Of a stretch of 64,000 nt of DNA, positions 7,012 through 14,623 are shown piece by piece; within the stretch, counting starts at the first letter, position 1, and the number at the start of each line of letters is the position of its first letter. The notes beneath the pieces were generated by a model that made no database searches, had not been told where the DNA came from, and worked only from the letters and a program-made list of their open reading frames with translations. Origin of the DNA: Candidatus Obscuribacter phosphatis. GTDB taxonomy: Bacteria; Cyanobacteriota; Vampirovibrionia; Obscuribacterales; Obscuribacteraceae. The position numbers and the translations under genes were made by a program. The stretch lies in contig MOYA01000001.1 of NCBI GenBank assembly GCA_001899315.1, forward strand, positions 495,071 through 559,070, given 5' to 3'.

Positions 7012-8712
7012 ATGTCTTTAGAAAAAGCTACGGTAAGATTTTTTTGTTCTTTCTTGGTCGTTTGGATTGCTGCTGCCAGTTCGGTAAGTGCGCAAGTGCT
7101 TAGTTCTGATCCGTCTAGAACTGAAACGGAAACAGATAGTTTGCAAGACTTTCCTTCTCCATCTCCCTTGCAGATTCAGTCTCCTGCGTCACTTGACCAG
7201 AATGAGCCGCTTCTGCGCTCGCAGACAGTCTCTGAACCTGTACTTGATAGTGTTTTCTTAGCGCAGAATGCGTCTCCTTCATTACGCGGACTAGGTAGCG
7301 AGTCGAATAATTCTTTCCTGTTAAATGCCTCAATGAGCGATCTAGAAGAAGTGACAGTGCTTGCCGCTAAGAAAGAGCTGGAACTAATTGGTCTTAATGC
7401 CAAATATAGAGTCGAGTCGACCAAGGTCGATAGGTATAAGACTTGGCGTAGCTTTGCCTTTAACATGGGGCAGTATGTCTTTAGTAATATTGGCATAGAT
7501 CACGTCGCTTATGCTCGCTGGCGCACCTGGCAGCGCCCCAGTACGGCAGGAAAGTCTTTCCTCACCTTTGGTCCTTCCTTTCTTATCGTCGGCCATTCCA
7601 TAGGTACAGCTGGTGCTCTCACCGAGCTTACGATTGACGCCTGGCGCGCTCGCCAGTTAAGAAAGATGAAGATGGATGAGAAGTCTTATCGACAGAAAGT
7701 GAATGAGCTAAAGTCGGAAATTGACCGACTTCTCTTGAGAAGGCAGACCTTAATTGAGAGTAAGCAGTTTAGCGAGGAAGCTGCAAAGTTTGCCTCTAGA
7801 GAAGGTGCTCTTCTGAAAAATATGAGAGATGCCGCTCTCATCGAGTACAGGAATTTTTGCGTGAGAGGAAAAGCCTTTCGGACAGGCAGAGATGTTGCCA
7901 ATCTTATGAGCTTGGGGGGCGCCACTACCGGTGGTTACCTTGGCGCTCTCTGTGGTCTGCTGGCTATCACCAATAGAAAACCAAATATCGCTGGGCCGGC
8001 CGGAATAGGATTTATTGTTTCTGGTGGATTCATCGTGCTAGGTCCGGTGGTTTCCAAGGTTAGTTCCATTGCGGCTTCACGCCGGTTGACCAGATCTCTC
8101 GATAAAGAGCTGGGGCAGTTAGACCTTGAGTCGGTTAAGAATCTAGAGAGTGGTTCAATTGAACTTAGCCGGCTTGCTGATAATGTTGATTTGTCCTCTG
8201 CAGAAGGCATGAAAATTCGTCTCAAGCTGTATCAAGCCGGGGCGGCCGCTTTCCACAAGGACTCAGCAATGGCTCTGGCCGAGAAGCTGAACGCTTCCCG
8301 GGAGTTTAAAGAAAGGGTTTTGGCAAACACCTTGATAGGTGGTACGAAAATTGGTTGGGGTGTGCAGTTGGCACGGGCTGGTTTCGGTTTTCATCAGGCC
8401 CCGGCGCCGCGAACGCAGGTAATCAGTGTCAACGTTGATGGAAAGAACCTTCCAATCTACAGCTACAGACCGAAGACACCTGGCTCGGTTTTTTCGCATC
8501 GGGTAGCCATGGGTGCCACCACCTTTATCCCAGGCACCGCCATAGGCATACTCGATACTATGCAAAACCGCGCCAGGGGACAAATTAAAACAAATAAGCT
8601 GAAGAAGGAGGGCAAACTGCCAGCGATGGTGATTGCACAGAGATTGTCTGCTCTAGAGAATCTTGATAGACAGTTGGAGGAAGAGTTGCAGCGATTGCAA
8701 TCTAATAGGTAA
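7012..8712 (+). CDS. Unknown exported/membrane protein with glycine-rich helices
   Basis: I do not recognise this family. The product (566 residues from ATG 7012; GAGAGG lies upstream with suitable spacing, making the TTG at 6994 less likely) begins with a signal peptide ending near VSAQV. Residues about 25-105 are serine/proline/glutamine-rich and probably disordered. Then come a hydrophobic segment (SFLIVGHSIGTAGAL), a coiled coil with many Arg/Lys/Glu (about 215-275), a long glycine-rich hydrophobic region (LGGATTGGYLGALCG to IGFIVSGGFIVLGPVVSKV), and a last weakly hydrophobic segment (about 500-515) before a basic helical tail. It lies between the nar operon and narK2 on the same strand but 124 bases downstream, so its link to nitrate is only positional. 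Confidence 0.8.
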   Translation: MSLEKATVRFFCSFLVVWIAAASSVSAQVLSSDPSRTETETDSLQDFPSPSPLQIQSPASLDQNEPLLRSQTVSEPVLDSVFLAQNASPSLRGLGSESNNSFLLNASMSDLEEVTVLAAKKELELIGLNAKYRVESTKVDRYKTWRSFAFNMGQYVFSNIGIDHVAYARWRTWQRPSTAGKSFLTFGPSFLIVGHSIGTAGALTELTIDAWRARQLRKMKMDEKSYRQKVNELKSEIDRLLLRRQTLIESKQFSEEAAKFASREGALLKNMRDAALIEYRNFCVRGKAFRTGRDVANLMSLGGATTGGYLGALCGLLAITNRKPNIAGPAGIGFIVSGGFIVLGPVVSKVSSIAASRRLTRSLDKELGQLDLESVKNLESGSIELSRLADNVDLSSAEGMKIRLKLYQAGAAAFHKDSAMALAEKLNASREFKERVLANTLIGGTKIGWGVQLARAGFGFHQAPAPRTQVISVNVDGKNLPIYSYRPKTPGSVFSHRVAMGATTFIPGTAIGILDTMQNRARGQIKTNKLKKEGKLPAMVIAQRLSALENLDRQLEEELQRLQSNR

Positions 8713-9036
8713 TTAGTCCTCTTTATGTGAGTTGAGAATGTCATCCATCCAGGAGAGTATAGCCATCATGTTAGGAAACCCTAGAGTTGTTACAGAGAGC
8801 AGCGCCACATGTCTTATCTCTTCAGGGTCTAAACCGGCTTCTAAAGCTCTGCGTGTATGCGAATGTAGAGCTCCTTCCATCTTGGCACCGCTGGCGATGG
8901 CAAGTTTAACTAGCGCAATTTCGCGAGGGCTCAACGGTCCACCTGCTACGGCAGCCTTGCCAAGTTCTTCGTATGCCTTGAATACCTGCGGATGGGATTT
9001 TTGAAATGCTGTGAATCTTCCAGGTAGTTTTGCCAT
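8713..9036 (-). CDS. Carboxymuconolactone decarboxylase (AhpD-like) family protein
   Basis: A 107-residue helical protein of the CMD domain family (PF02627 type), recognisable from LSPREIALVKLAIASGAKMEGALHSH followed by ALEAGLDPEEIRHVALLSVTTLGFP. Peroxidase-type AhpD proteins have a CxxC redox pair in this segment; here the place reads KMEGALHSH with no cysteine, so a peroxide-reducing role is unlikely and the activity is unknown. GGAGG sits 5 bases before the ATG. The gene is on the opposite strand and fills the space between two nitrate-related plus-strand genes, its stop touching the stop of the 7012 gene. Confidence 0.9.
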   Translation of the reverse strand: MAKLPGRFTAFQKSHPQVFKAYEELGKAAVAGGPLSPREIALVKLAIASGAKMEGALHSHTRRALEAGLDPEEIRHVALLSVTTLGFPNMMAILSWMDDILNSHKED

Positions 9037-9098
9037 ATTCGCCTCCAGTCAGTCGCCTCTTGAATGTAGAGATTTTAACAAATTTCAATGGAGATTTT

Positions 9099-10607
9099 AT
9101 GCCTGAAAAGTATAAGTCGATATCGGTATTGACCGTAAGCACAGCTTCTTTTGTTGTCTGTTTTGCTTGTTGGGTATTGTACGGAGTGCTGGTCGCTTTT
9201 CTTGTCGACAATGGAGTTTACTCATTCGACGCCGGTCAGGTTGGTTGGCTTTTAGGTGTACCAATCTTGACCGGTTCTTTATTGAGGTTGCCTGCCGGAG
9301 TCTTAACAGATCGCTATGGCGGTCGGGTCGTCTTCGTGACAATTATGTTGATTTCTGCGGGATTTATGTACTTAGTCAGTTACTGCACTGACTTTTGGCA
9401 ATTTTTTCTCGCCGGTCTAGGTTTTGGTATTTCTGGAGCTTCCTTTGCCGTGGGTATTGCCTATACTTCTCTTTGGTTTCCCAGAGAGAAGCAAGGTACT
9501 GCTCTGGGTATCTTTGGTGCAGGAAATGCCGGTGCATCTCTTACGAGCATGGGGGCTCCACATCTTCTCAATTTTTGCACCGACAATCTGCATTTCCTGG
9601 AGGGCTGGCGTCAAGTTCCTCGGATATATGCCGCAATTCTGGTAGTGGTCTCCCTCTTATTCTGGTTCTGTTCATTCCCTCGTAAGGTCGAGAAGAAAGG
9701 CATCTCTATTCTGCAGCAACTAGCCCCTTTGAGAGAGGTTAGGGTTTGGCGATTTGGACTTTATTACTTCTTTGTCTTTGGAGGGTTTGTTGCACTTTCT
9801 CAGTGGCTGATTTCCTACTATCTCAACGTATATGCCATGTCTCTGGCAATGGCAGGCTTGATGGCCAGTATTTTTAGCTTACCTTCAGGAGTGATACGAG
9901 CAATCGGTGGTTGGTTGTCGGATAAGTTTGGGGCGCGTTCTGTAATGTATTCGGTTCTGGTTTCATGTTTGATTGCTTCCTTAGCTCTCTGTGTGCCTCG
10001 TATGGATGTCGAAACACCCGGACAAGGAGTTATGTGCACCAAGAAGGGGATAGTGGAAAGCGTTACTGCAAGTGAGATTGTTGTCGCTGGGAAATGCTAT
10101 AAGCTTCGAGCGAAGCAGCAGGATGATCTACTTACGATATTTGAGGATAGAAAAGAGTTGTTGGTTTGGCCGACAACTGTATTTTGGCAAGAGCCTCTTG
10201 TTAAAGTGGGCGACAGTGTTTTGAAGAAGCAGATCTTAGCCCAAGGTGTGACTCATATTTTCTTTCAAGCCAATGTTTGGATATTTACTTTCTTTGTGCT
10301 TGTGTTAGGGGTGATGACCGGCATAGGAAAAGCTGCGGTGTATCGCCATATACCGGACTACTTCCCCCATGATGTTGGCGTTGTTGGTGGAATAGTGGGG
10401 GTTATCGGAGGTCTTGGAGGATTTGTCGGGCCAATTGTTTTCGGCTATCTTTTGCAGGCAACGGGGATTTGGACCACTTGTTGGATGCTTTTCGCCATGC
10501 TTAGTGCCGTTTGTCTCTGGTGGATGCATGTCACAATAACTAGAATGCTCAGGCAAGAGGCTCCGCATCTCACTGAGAACATTGAGCCGTTTCCGCGTCC
10601 GACCTAG
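9099..10607 (+). CDS. narK: Nitrate/nitrite transporter, NarK family (second copy, with inserted domain)
   Basis: Major facilitator of about 502 residues from ATG 9099, chosen because GGAG lies 5 bases upstream; a longer frame from 9030 would overlap the start of the neighbouring minus-strand gene. Family stretches: LLGVPILTGSLLRLPAGVLTD, AGNAGASLTSMGAP, the helix ending GIGKAAVYRHIPDYFP and GVVGGIVGVIGGLGGFVGP. Between helices of the second half there is a soluble insert (about residues 308-385) with a beta-rich look (GIVESVTASEIVVAGKCYKL; VKVGDSVLKKQILAQGVTH). It differs clearly from the first NarK, so the two may divide proton-linked nitrate import and nitrate/nitrite exchange, as NarK1 and NarK2 do elsewhere. 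Confidence 0.93.
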   Translation: MPEKYKSISVLTVSTASFVVCFACWVLYGVLVAFLVDNGVYSFDAGQVGWLLGVPILTGSLLRLPAGVLTDRYGGRVVFVTIMLISAGFMYLVSYCTDFWQFFLAGLGFGISGASFAVGIAYTSLWFPREKQGTALGIFGAGNAGASLTSMGAPHLLNFCTDNLHFLEGWRQVPRIYAAILVVVSLLFWFCSFPRKVEKKGISILQQLAPLREVRVWRFGLYYFFVFGGFVALSQWLISYYLNVYAMSLAMAGLMASIFSLPSGVIRAIGGWLSDKFGARSVMYSVLVSCLIASLALCVPRMDVETPGQGVMCTKKGIVESVTASEIVVAGKCYKLRAKQQDDLLTIFEDRKELLVWPTTVFWQEPLVKVGDSVLKKQILAQGVTHIFFQANVWIFTFFVLVLGVMTGIGKAAVYRHIPDYFPHDVGVVGGIVGVIGGLGGFVGPIVFGYLLQATGIWTTCWMLFAMLSAVCLWWMHVTITRMLRQEAPHLTENIEPFPRPT

Positions 10608-10632
10608 ACTTAGATTGCGTATATATTAAGTA

Positions 10633-10655
10633 ACTGATATATCAAATGAATCAGT
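10633..10655. promoter_or_regulatory. Inverted repeat between narK2 and the universal stress protein gene
   Basis: ACTGAT (10633-10638) and ATCAGT (10650-10655) are perfect inverted arms with an 11-base A/T-rich spacer, about 90 bases before the USP start. It resembles a CRP/FNR-type half-site pair in size but does not match the FNR consensus TTGAT-N4-ATCAA. Confidence 0.3.
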
Positions 10656-10743
10656 AATTAGATTGATACGGGCTTGTTCTGCAAGAGCTAGGCTCAAGAT
10701 GGGATCTCAAGAAGTTGCTTTCTTTTCGCGCGAGGACACGGCT

Positions 10744-11643
10744 ATGGACGGTTCTTCTATTCTGCTGCCTATTGACGGTTCAATAGAATCTCTTTGGGCT
10801 GCAAACTTTGCTTGGCGTTTGGCAAAACGGACTGATTCTTCTGTGACTGCTCAACATGTTATAGATACTGATGCCGTGTGGCAGATGTTAGCATACGATC
10901 AGCCCGGGTTAATCGGAAGTGGAATCTATTTGGAGGCGAGGGAGAAGATTCTGGAAGCTTTGCGCTGTGCGGGCGAAGCTTTGATGGTCTCATACCAGGC
11001 AAGAGCCGGAGCGTTGGATATAGAGTCACGCTTCTTTCTAGATGAGGGCTCTCCTCTTTTTGAGATTGCTGATCGAGCCTCTAATCATGATTTGATTGTA
11101 ATGGGTTTCAACAATGCTACTAAGCGAAAAGGACGCAGACGTTTTTTTGAACTGTTGGCTGCTGTGGCTCCTGTGCCAGTAATGGTTTTGCGAGATATTG
11201 CAGAGGATTGGACCTGCCTGAGGATATTGGTGACTAACAGTCGGTTTACAGCGGCTGATATGGACGGAATATATGGTTTGAGTTCTAAACTTGGTTTGTC
11301 TGTAGAAATTGTCGTTAATTCCGGTGTTGTCTCAATCGATAATGAATGTCTCAATCTTGATGGTTGGTCCAAATCTACGGGCGTCACCAAGATTAGAGAG
11401 GCGAATATTTCTGAAACTCTTTTACATGCGAATGAGTCTGAGATCGTAGTCTTAGATGCCGATATGGTTAGGGAAAACTGCAGCTTGTCTTCGCCTATTG
11501 AGGACTACATGAATTCTTCTTCAAAGCACGCTGTGATTCTTTGGCAACACTCTTCCTTAGTTACCGACAGATGCCGTAAGCAAAATTGCGGTGAAGATGG
11601 CAAAAACGGCTGCCGTTTTCCCCATCTCTCTAAAGCTATCTAG
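10744..11643 (+). CDS. Tandem universal stress protein (UspA family)
   Basis: The product is 299 residues from ATG 10744, chosen because GAGGA lies 7 bases upstream and the USP fold starts at once (ILLPIDGS). The first USP domain (about 5-145) has the typical opening beta strand and the segment DLIVMGFNNATKRKGRRRFF, where the usual ATP-binding GxxGxSG pattern is altered. The second half (about 150-270) is a diverged second domain (LRILVTNSRFTAADM, IVVLDAD). The C-terminus is cysteine-rich (CRKQNCGEDGKNGC). USPs of this kind are common in anaerobic and nitrate-respiration clusters. The last 87 bases overlap the convergent YwiC-like gene. Confidence 0.85.
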   Translation: MDGSSILLPIDGSIESLWAANFAWRLAKRTDSSVTAQHVIDTDAVWQMLAYDQPGLIGSGIYLEAREKILEALRCAGEALMVSYQARAGALDIESRFFLDEGSPLFEIADRASNHDLIVMGFNNATKRKGRRRFFELLAAVAPVPVMVLRDIAEDWTCLRILVTNSRFTAADMDGIYGLSSKLGLSVEIVVNSGVVSIDNECLNLDGWSKSTGVTKIREANISETLLHANESEIVVLDADMVRENCSLSSPIEDYMNSSSKHAVILWQHSSLVTDRCRKQNCGEDGKNGCRFPHLSKAI

Positions 11644-12285
11644 TTTAGAGAGAAAGTGAATCTGTCCAACTGTCAGCAGTTGTATAATAATGAAATTAGC
11701 GTAGAAGCCTGAGTCTCGGCAACAGCTGAAGCAGATAAGCCACAGTAGAATACCTAGTGCGAAGAGAAGGCTGTTAGTTTGTGGAGACTCATGCTTGTAA
11801 TTTCTTTGAATGGAAAGTTTGATTGCCAACACTCCGAATATTTCGGTGCTGGCTAAGGCTGCAATACAATAGACTTTGTTGACAAGAGTGAGACCATCGC
11901 AGCATAAGATTGGGGTTGCACATGCTCCTACAATTGCCATTATCTCAAGCAGTGTTCTCTTGCTCTTCGGTAGCAATTCCAGTGTCTTCGTTCCGGCGTA
12001 GAAGAAGAGAGCGGGTAGACAGGTTGCAATTGCCGAATCGATGGAGCCGCTTAGGCTACAGAGAACCGCAAGACTGAAAAGGGTTGAGAACGCAAGAGCC
12101 TTTTGTTTTTGTAAGCTGAGAAACTGCAAGAAAAGAAGGAGCAGTTTCATTGGAACTAGTAGCTGCTGAGCTGATAGCAACAAGGCTGTCAGGCAGGAGA
12201 CAGTGAATGCTACCGTAATTCCATGTTCTTTTGGAAAGGCGAGAAGACCTGAGATTCTATAGCCTGGTGCTGTTGTGCTTGCCAT
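11557..12285 (-). CDS. YwiC-like integral membrane protein
   Basis: A 242-residue protein with about seven or eight membrane helices and the motif FPKEHG near residue 17, which matches the PKEHG signature of YwiC-like proteins (PF14256 type). In Bacillus subtilis ywiC lies in the narK-fnr-ywiC-arfM-narGHJI region, so its presence here beside nar genes is a conserved association. The function is not known. GAGGA 6 bases before the ATG supports the start. The 3' end overlaps the tail of the USP gene by 87 bases on the other strand. Confidence 0.78.
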   Translation of the reverse strand: MASTTAPGYRISGLLAFPKEHGITVAFTVSCLTALLLSAQQLLVPMKLLLLFLQFLSLQKQKALAFSTLFSLAVLCSLSGSIDSAIATCLPALFFYAGTKTLELLPKSKRTLLEIMAIVGACATPILCCDGLTLVNKVYCIAALASTEIFGVLAIKLSIQRNYKHESPQTNSLLFALGILLWLICFSCCRDSGFYANFIIIQLLTVGQIHFLSKLDSFREMGKTAAVFAIFTAILLTASVGN

Positions 12286-12362
12286 GTTTTATCCTCTGGC
12301 ACCATAGTAATCAATCTCTAAGAGCCAATGAATCGTAAAAAAGGATGATTGTGTCCGATTTT

Positions 12363-12383
12363 GTAAGCGGTCAACTAGCTTAC
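12363..12383. promoter_or_regulatory. Inverted repeat in the divergent ywiC-like/hemerythrin spacer
   Basis: GTAAGC (12363-12368) and GCTTAC (12378-12383) form a perfect 6-bp inverted repeat with a 9-base spacer. It lies between two divergently transcribed genes with nitrogen-oxide-related roles, a natural place for an operator. It does not match the NtcA (GTA-N8-TAC) or FNR consensus. The rest of the 220-base spacer shows no convincing gene. Confidence 0.35.
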
Positions 12384-12505
12384 TTCTTTGGGAGGATTCC
12401 GTCTTTTGATTGGAAATGGAAAATTCTTATTGTGAACAAATCATTTTTCACCAGTATCTATGTCAGCTTTGATAAGAGTCAAATTGTGAAGGGGGAATTC
12501 AACTC

Positions 12506-13117
12506 TTGTCTATCTATATCGAACTAGCAGGAACAGAATTAGTTATGAATAGAGAAGATACTCCACCACAAGGAATCTCACTTTCATCGACCATCGACGA
12601 AATCATTGATAAACATAACGCCTTTTTGAAAGAGCACCTTACCGTCATTCATAAGTTGGCTATAAGAGTGGCAGCGGTGCATGGTATTGAGAATCCATCC
12701 CTAGAGAAAATGGCTTCATCAATTGGAGTGTTGAAGGCCGAACTGGAGCAGCATATGCATAAAGAAGAGAAAGTACTTTTCCCGATGATTAGAGACTTAG
12801 ATAGAGGTGTGCTGCCGTTATCTTCGGTCAGAGGACCAATCAATGTGATGTTTCTTGAGCATGAGGAATTTACTGAGAATCTTGCAAACATTAGAATATT
12901 GAATGACCCCATGAAAGAAGCTCTCTACAGCTGTGAGGACTACCTTTTGCTAGTAGATGAGTTGACTGTCTTGGAGAAGAACCTGGGCGAACATATTGCT
13001 AAAGAAAATCAATTCTTGTTTCCATCGTCAATTGAAAGACAGAACCAAATCACAGAAGGGATCGAAATGGCTAGATTAGCTTCTGGCCAATCCGAATTTC
13101 AAGAAACCGAAGGTTAG
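12506..13117 (+). CDS. Hemerythrin-domain protein, RIC/YtfE-like iron-sulfur repair candidate
   Basis: A four-helix hemerythrin-type protein of 203 residues. Diiron ligands are visible in order: DKHN, HLTVIHKL, EQHMHKEEKVLFPMI, LEHEEF and GEHIAKENQFLFP. This layout matches the C-terminal domain of YtfE/ScdA (repair of iron centres), which repairs Fe-S clusters damaged by nitric oxide; the short ScdA N-terminal domain is missing. The location beside nitrate reductase genes fits a role against nitric oxide made from nitrite. The TTG at 12506 has a strong AGGGGGAA upstream; an ATG at 12545 is the alternative start. The last 42 bases overlap the convergent gene. Confidence 0.88.
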   Translation: MSIYIELAGTELVMNREDTPPQGISLSSTIDEIIDKHNAFLKEHLTVIHKLAIRVAAVHGIENPSLEKMASSIGVLKAELEQHMHKEEKVLFPMIRDLDRGVLPLSSVRGPINVMFLEHEEFTENLANIRILNDPMKEALYSCEDYLLLVDELTVLEKNLGEHIAKENQFLFPSSIERQNQITEGIEMARLASGQSEFQETEG

Positions 13118-14134
13118 TAAGGCTTCTTCCCGATTTAGTTTTTTGGTCTGCAAAAGTTGATAAAGCACAGTGGCCGATTTTATCAGTTCAGTATCTTCGC
13201 GGTAGCGGCTCAATAGCGCTTCGGTAAGACGGGCAGGGTCTTTCAGTTCAGTCTCTTCCAATTCATCAAAGAGTTGCCGACAGCGCTTGGCGTCTAAGAG
13301 CCCGGTCTGTCTGAGGAAGTCTAGCAGGCTGTTGTCTGGGCTTTCTTGGGCCGAGCCGTCCGTATATTTGTCTATATATTTGAGCAGCTTGGCTGCTTCT
13401 TTCATACTGATCAGTCCCTCTTGCACCAACGAAATGAGCTTGACCGAAGCAATGATTGTTTTGCGGTCGAGGCTATGCAATCTGGTCAGCGAGTCTATCG
13501 AACGCACATCACCATCTTTGCGGGTGGATGGTTCGGTGGCAGCGGAAAGTTCGGCGGCTTCGAGCAGTTGTTCTAATTTGGCGCCGGAGCGGTCGATGCG
13601 AGTTTTGGACTGATGCAATTCTCTGATGCGATTGAGTGTTTCTTTGCGATCCAACTGCCCCAATCGCAGCTGCTTTTGCCAGTCGAGTGACTTTGTAATC
13701 AAGGCTTCGTCAACTGTATCGAATATCGTCAGAGTCTTTCCTAGTGGATAACCGACAAAAGTGGCCGAATTGAGACAGATTTCTAATTGGCGGTCGTCCA
13801 CTATACCGGCATCGAGAAAAAGTTCGCCCAGCCGTGAGCGTCTGGCAGTGAAAGCTTCAGCATCGATAGCCATAAGCGAATCGGTAAGATTCCAACCTCT
13901 TCTTCTCACTGTTTGCATGGCCCGGCAGGCGCAGTCATGACTTATCAGTCCGTCGTCAATCATATGACGGGCTTCTAAGGCTGCTTCCAGTTCATTCAAT
14001 GAGATTGAATCAAGCGAAATGAGCGATTTACCAAGGGATAGACCGCTCAGCCTGGCTAGTTTTTCTGCTCTAACTAGGGTTGCTGCTCCGACAATTGACG
14101 AGTCTTCCAGCAGTTGACGCAAATCTGTAGGCAT
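13076..14134 (-). CDS. MshEN-repeat (GspE N-terminal-like) protein of unknown function
   Basis: 352 residues, all helical, with no membrane segment. At least two units resemble the N-terminal domain of type II secretion/pilus ATPases (MshEN, PF05157 type): one near the N-terminus, and one at about 95-165 beginning RLGELFLDAGIVDDRQLE and ending in a WQKQLRLGQL helix. The ATPase core of GspE/PilB is absent. MshEN domains bind cyclic di-GMP in some ATPases, but I cannot see whether the nucleotide-binding residues are kept. The protein encoded at 26334 has the same kind of repeat. The 3' end overlaps the hemerythrin gene by 42 bases. Confidence 0.75.
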   Translation of the reverse strand: MPTDLRQLLEDSSIVGAATLVRAEKLARLSGLSLGKSLISLDSISLNELEAALEARHMIDDGLISHDCACRAMQTVRRRGWNLTDSLMAIDAEAFTARRSRLGELFLDAGIVDDRQLEICLNSATFVGYPLGKTLTIFDTVDEALITKSLDWQKQLRLGQLDRKETLNRIRELHQSKTRIDRSGAKLEQLLEAAELSAATEPSTRKDGDVRSIDSLTRLHSLDRKTIIASVKLISLVQEGLISMKEAAKLLKYIDKYTDGSAQESPDNSLLDFLRQTGLLDAKRCRQLFDELEETELKDPARLTEALLSRYREDTELIKSATVLYQLLQTKKLNREEALLTFGFLKFGLARS

Positions 14135-14320
14135 ATTTGAAACTTACCAAAAGGAAATTGTAGCGCCAGGCTTTAATTTGCGAAGTTAAAGAAGCCAGTA
14201 ACTAATAAAAATACCTCGATCTGCAGAGTTTTAAACCTCTGGGGAAAGAGAGCAAAGTTTTGTTTACATAAAGTGTCTGATTTGCCCTTGCCAAACGGTC
14301 TATATGGGCTCGAAATTTGC

Positions 14321-14346
14321 TCTCAAGCAAGCATCTCAAGCAAGCA
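14321..14346. repeat. 13-bp perfect tandem duplication
   Basis: TCTCAAGCAAGCA occurs twice in a row. The stop codon of the small minus-strand gene (14336-14338) lies inside the second copy. Confidence 0.85.
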
Positions 14347-14545
14347 TAAAAACTAGGAAGAGCGATGCCACTAATATGCCTAGGCCAGTCAGCCAAGCTA
14401 GCTTTGCCAGGCTTCTTTGTCCAATTCGACTTGTCCGATGCATGGCACCAAATACGGCGCCGGTAAGTTTGATTTCCTTGGTCCTTGGTGTGGTATTGCT
14501 GGTGGTGCAGGCTGGGTCCTCCTGGCGCTCTCTTGCTTGAGCCAC
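14336..14545 (-). CDS. Possible small tail-anchored membrane protein
   Basis: Sixty-nine residues: a polar N-terminal half (many Arg, Thr and Glu) and one C-terminal hydrophobic helix (LAWLTGLGILVASLFLVFML). The GTG start is preceded by AGGGGA at 5 bases. I do not recognise it. It is called because the start signal and the clean polar-plus-helix layout fill an otherwise empty spacer; it could still be a chance frame. Confidence 0.4.
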   Translation of the reverse strand: MAQARERQEDPACTTSNTTPRTKEIKLTGAVFGAMHRTSRIGQRSLAKLAWLTGLGILVASLFLVFMLA

Positions 14546-14623
14546 TTTAGTCCCCTATTTGTCGCCGTGTGCTGAAAAGAATTCACCGGCAACTGCGTTT
14601 GATACTATATGGGGTGTCTGATT

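Larger units (their letters stand above)
14135..14623. other. 489-base stretch with no well-supported large gene
   Basis: This spacer lies between two minus-strand genes. It holds one plausible small minus-strand gene (14336-14545), a 13-bp tandem duplication (14321-14346) at that gene's end and A/T-rich sequence near 14160-14270. No RNA gene, terminator with a T-run or insertion sequence is visible. Confidence 0.6.

Noticed and set aside
10630..10645. CTGATATATCAA as an FNR box
   Set aside because: The spacing between TGAT and ATCA is 2 bases; the FNR consensus needs 4.
12345..12527. 60-codon frame in the ywiC-like/hemerythrin spacer
   Set aside because: No ribosome binding site, composition unlike a protein of this genome, and it runs into the hemerythrin start signal; treated as spacer.
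14202..14396. 64-codon minus-strand frame in the 14135-14623 spacer
   Set aside because: Overlaps the better-supported small membrane protein and has no start signal.
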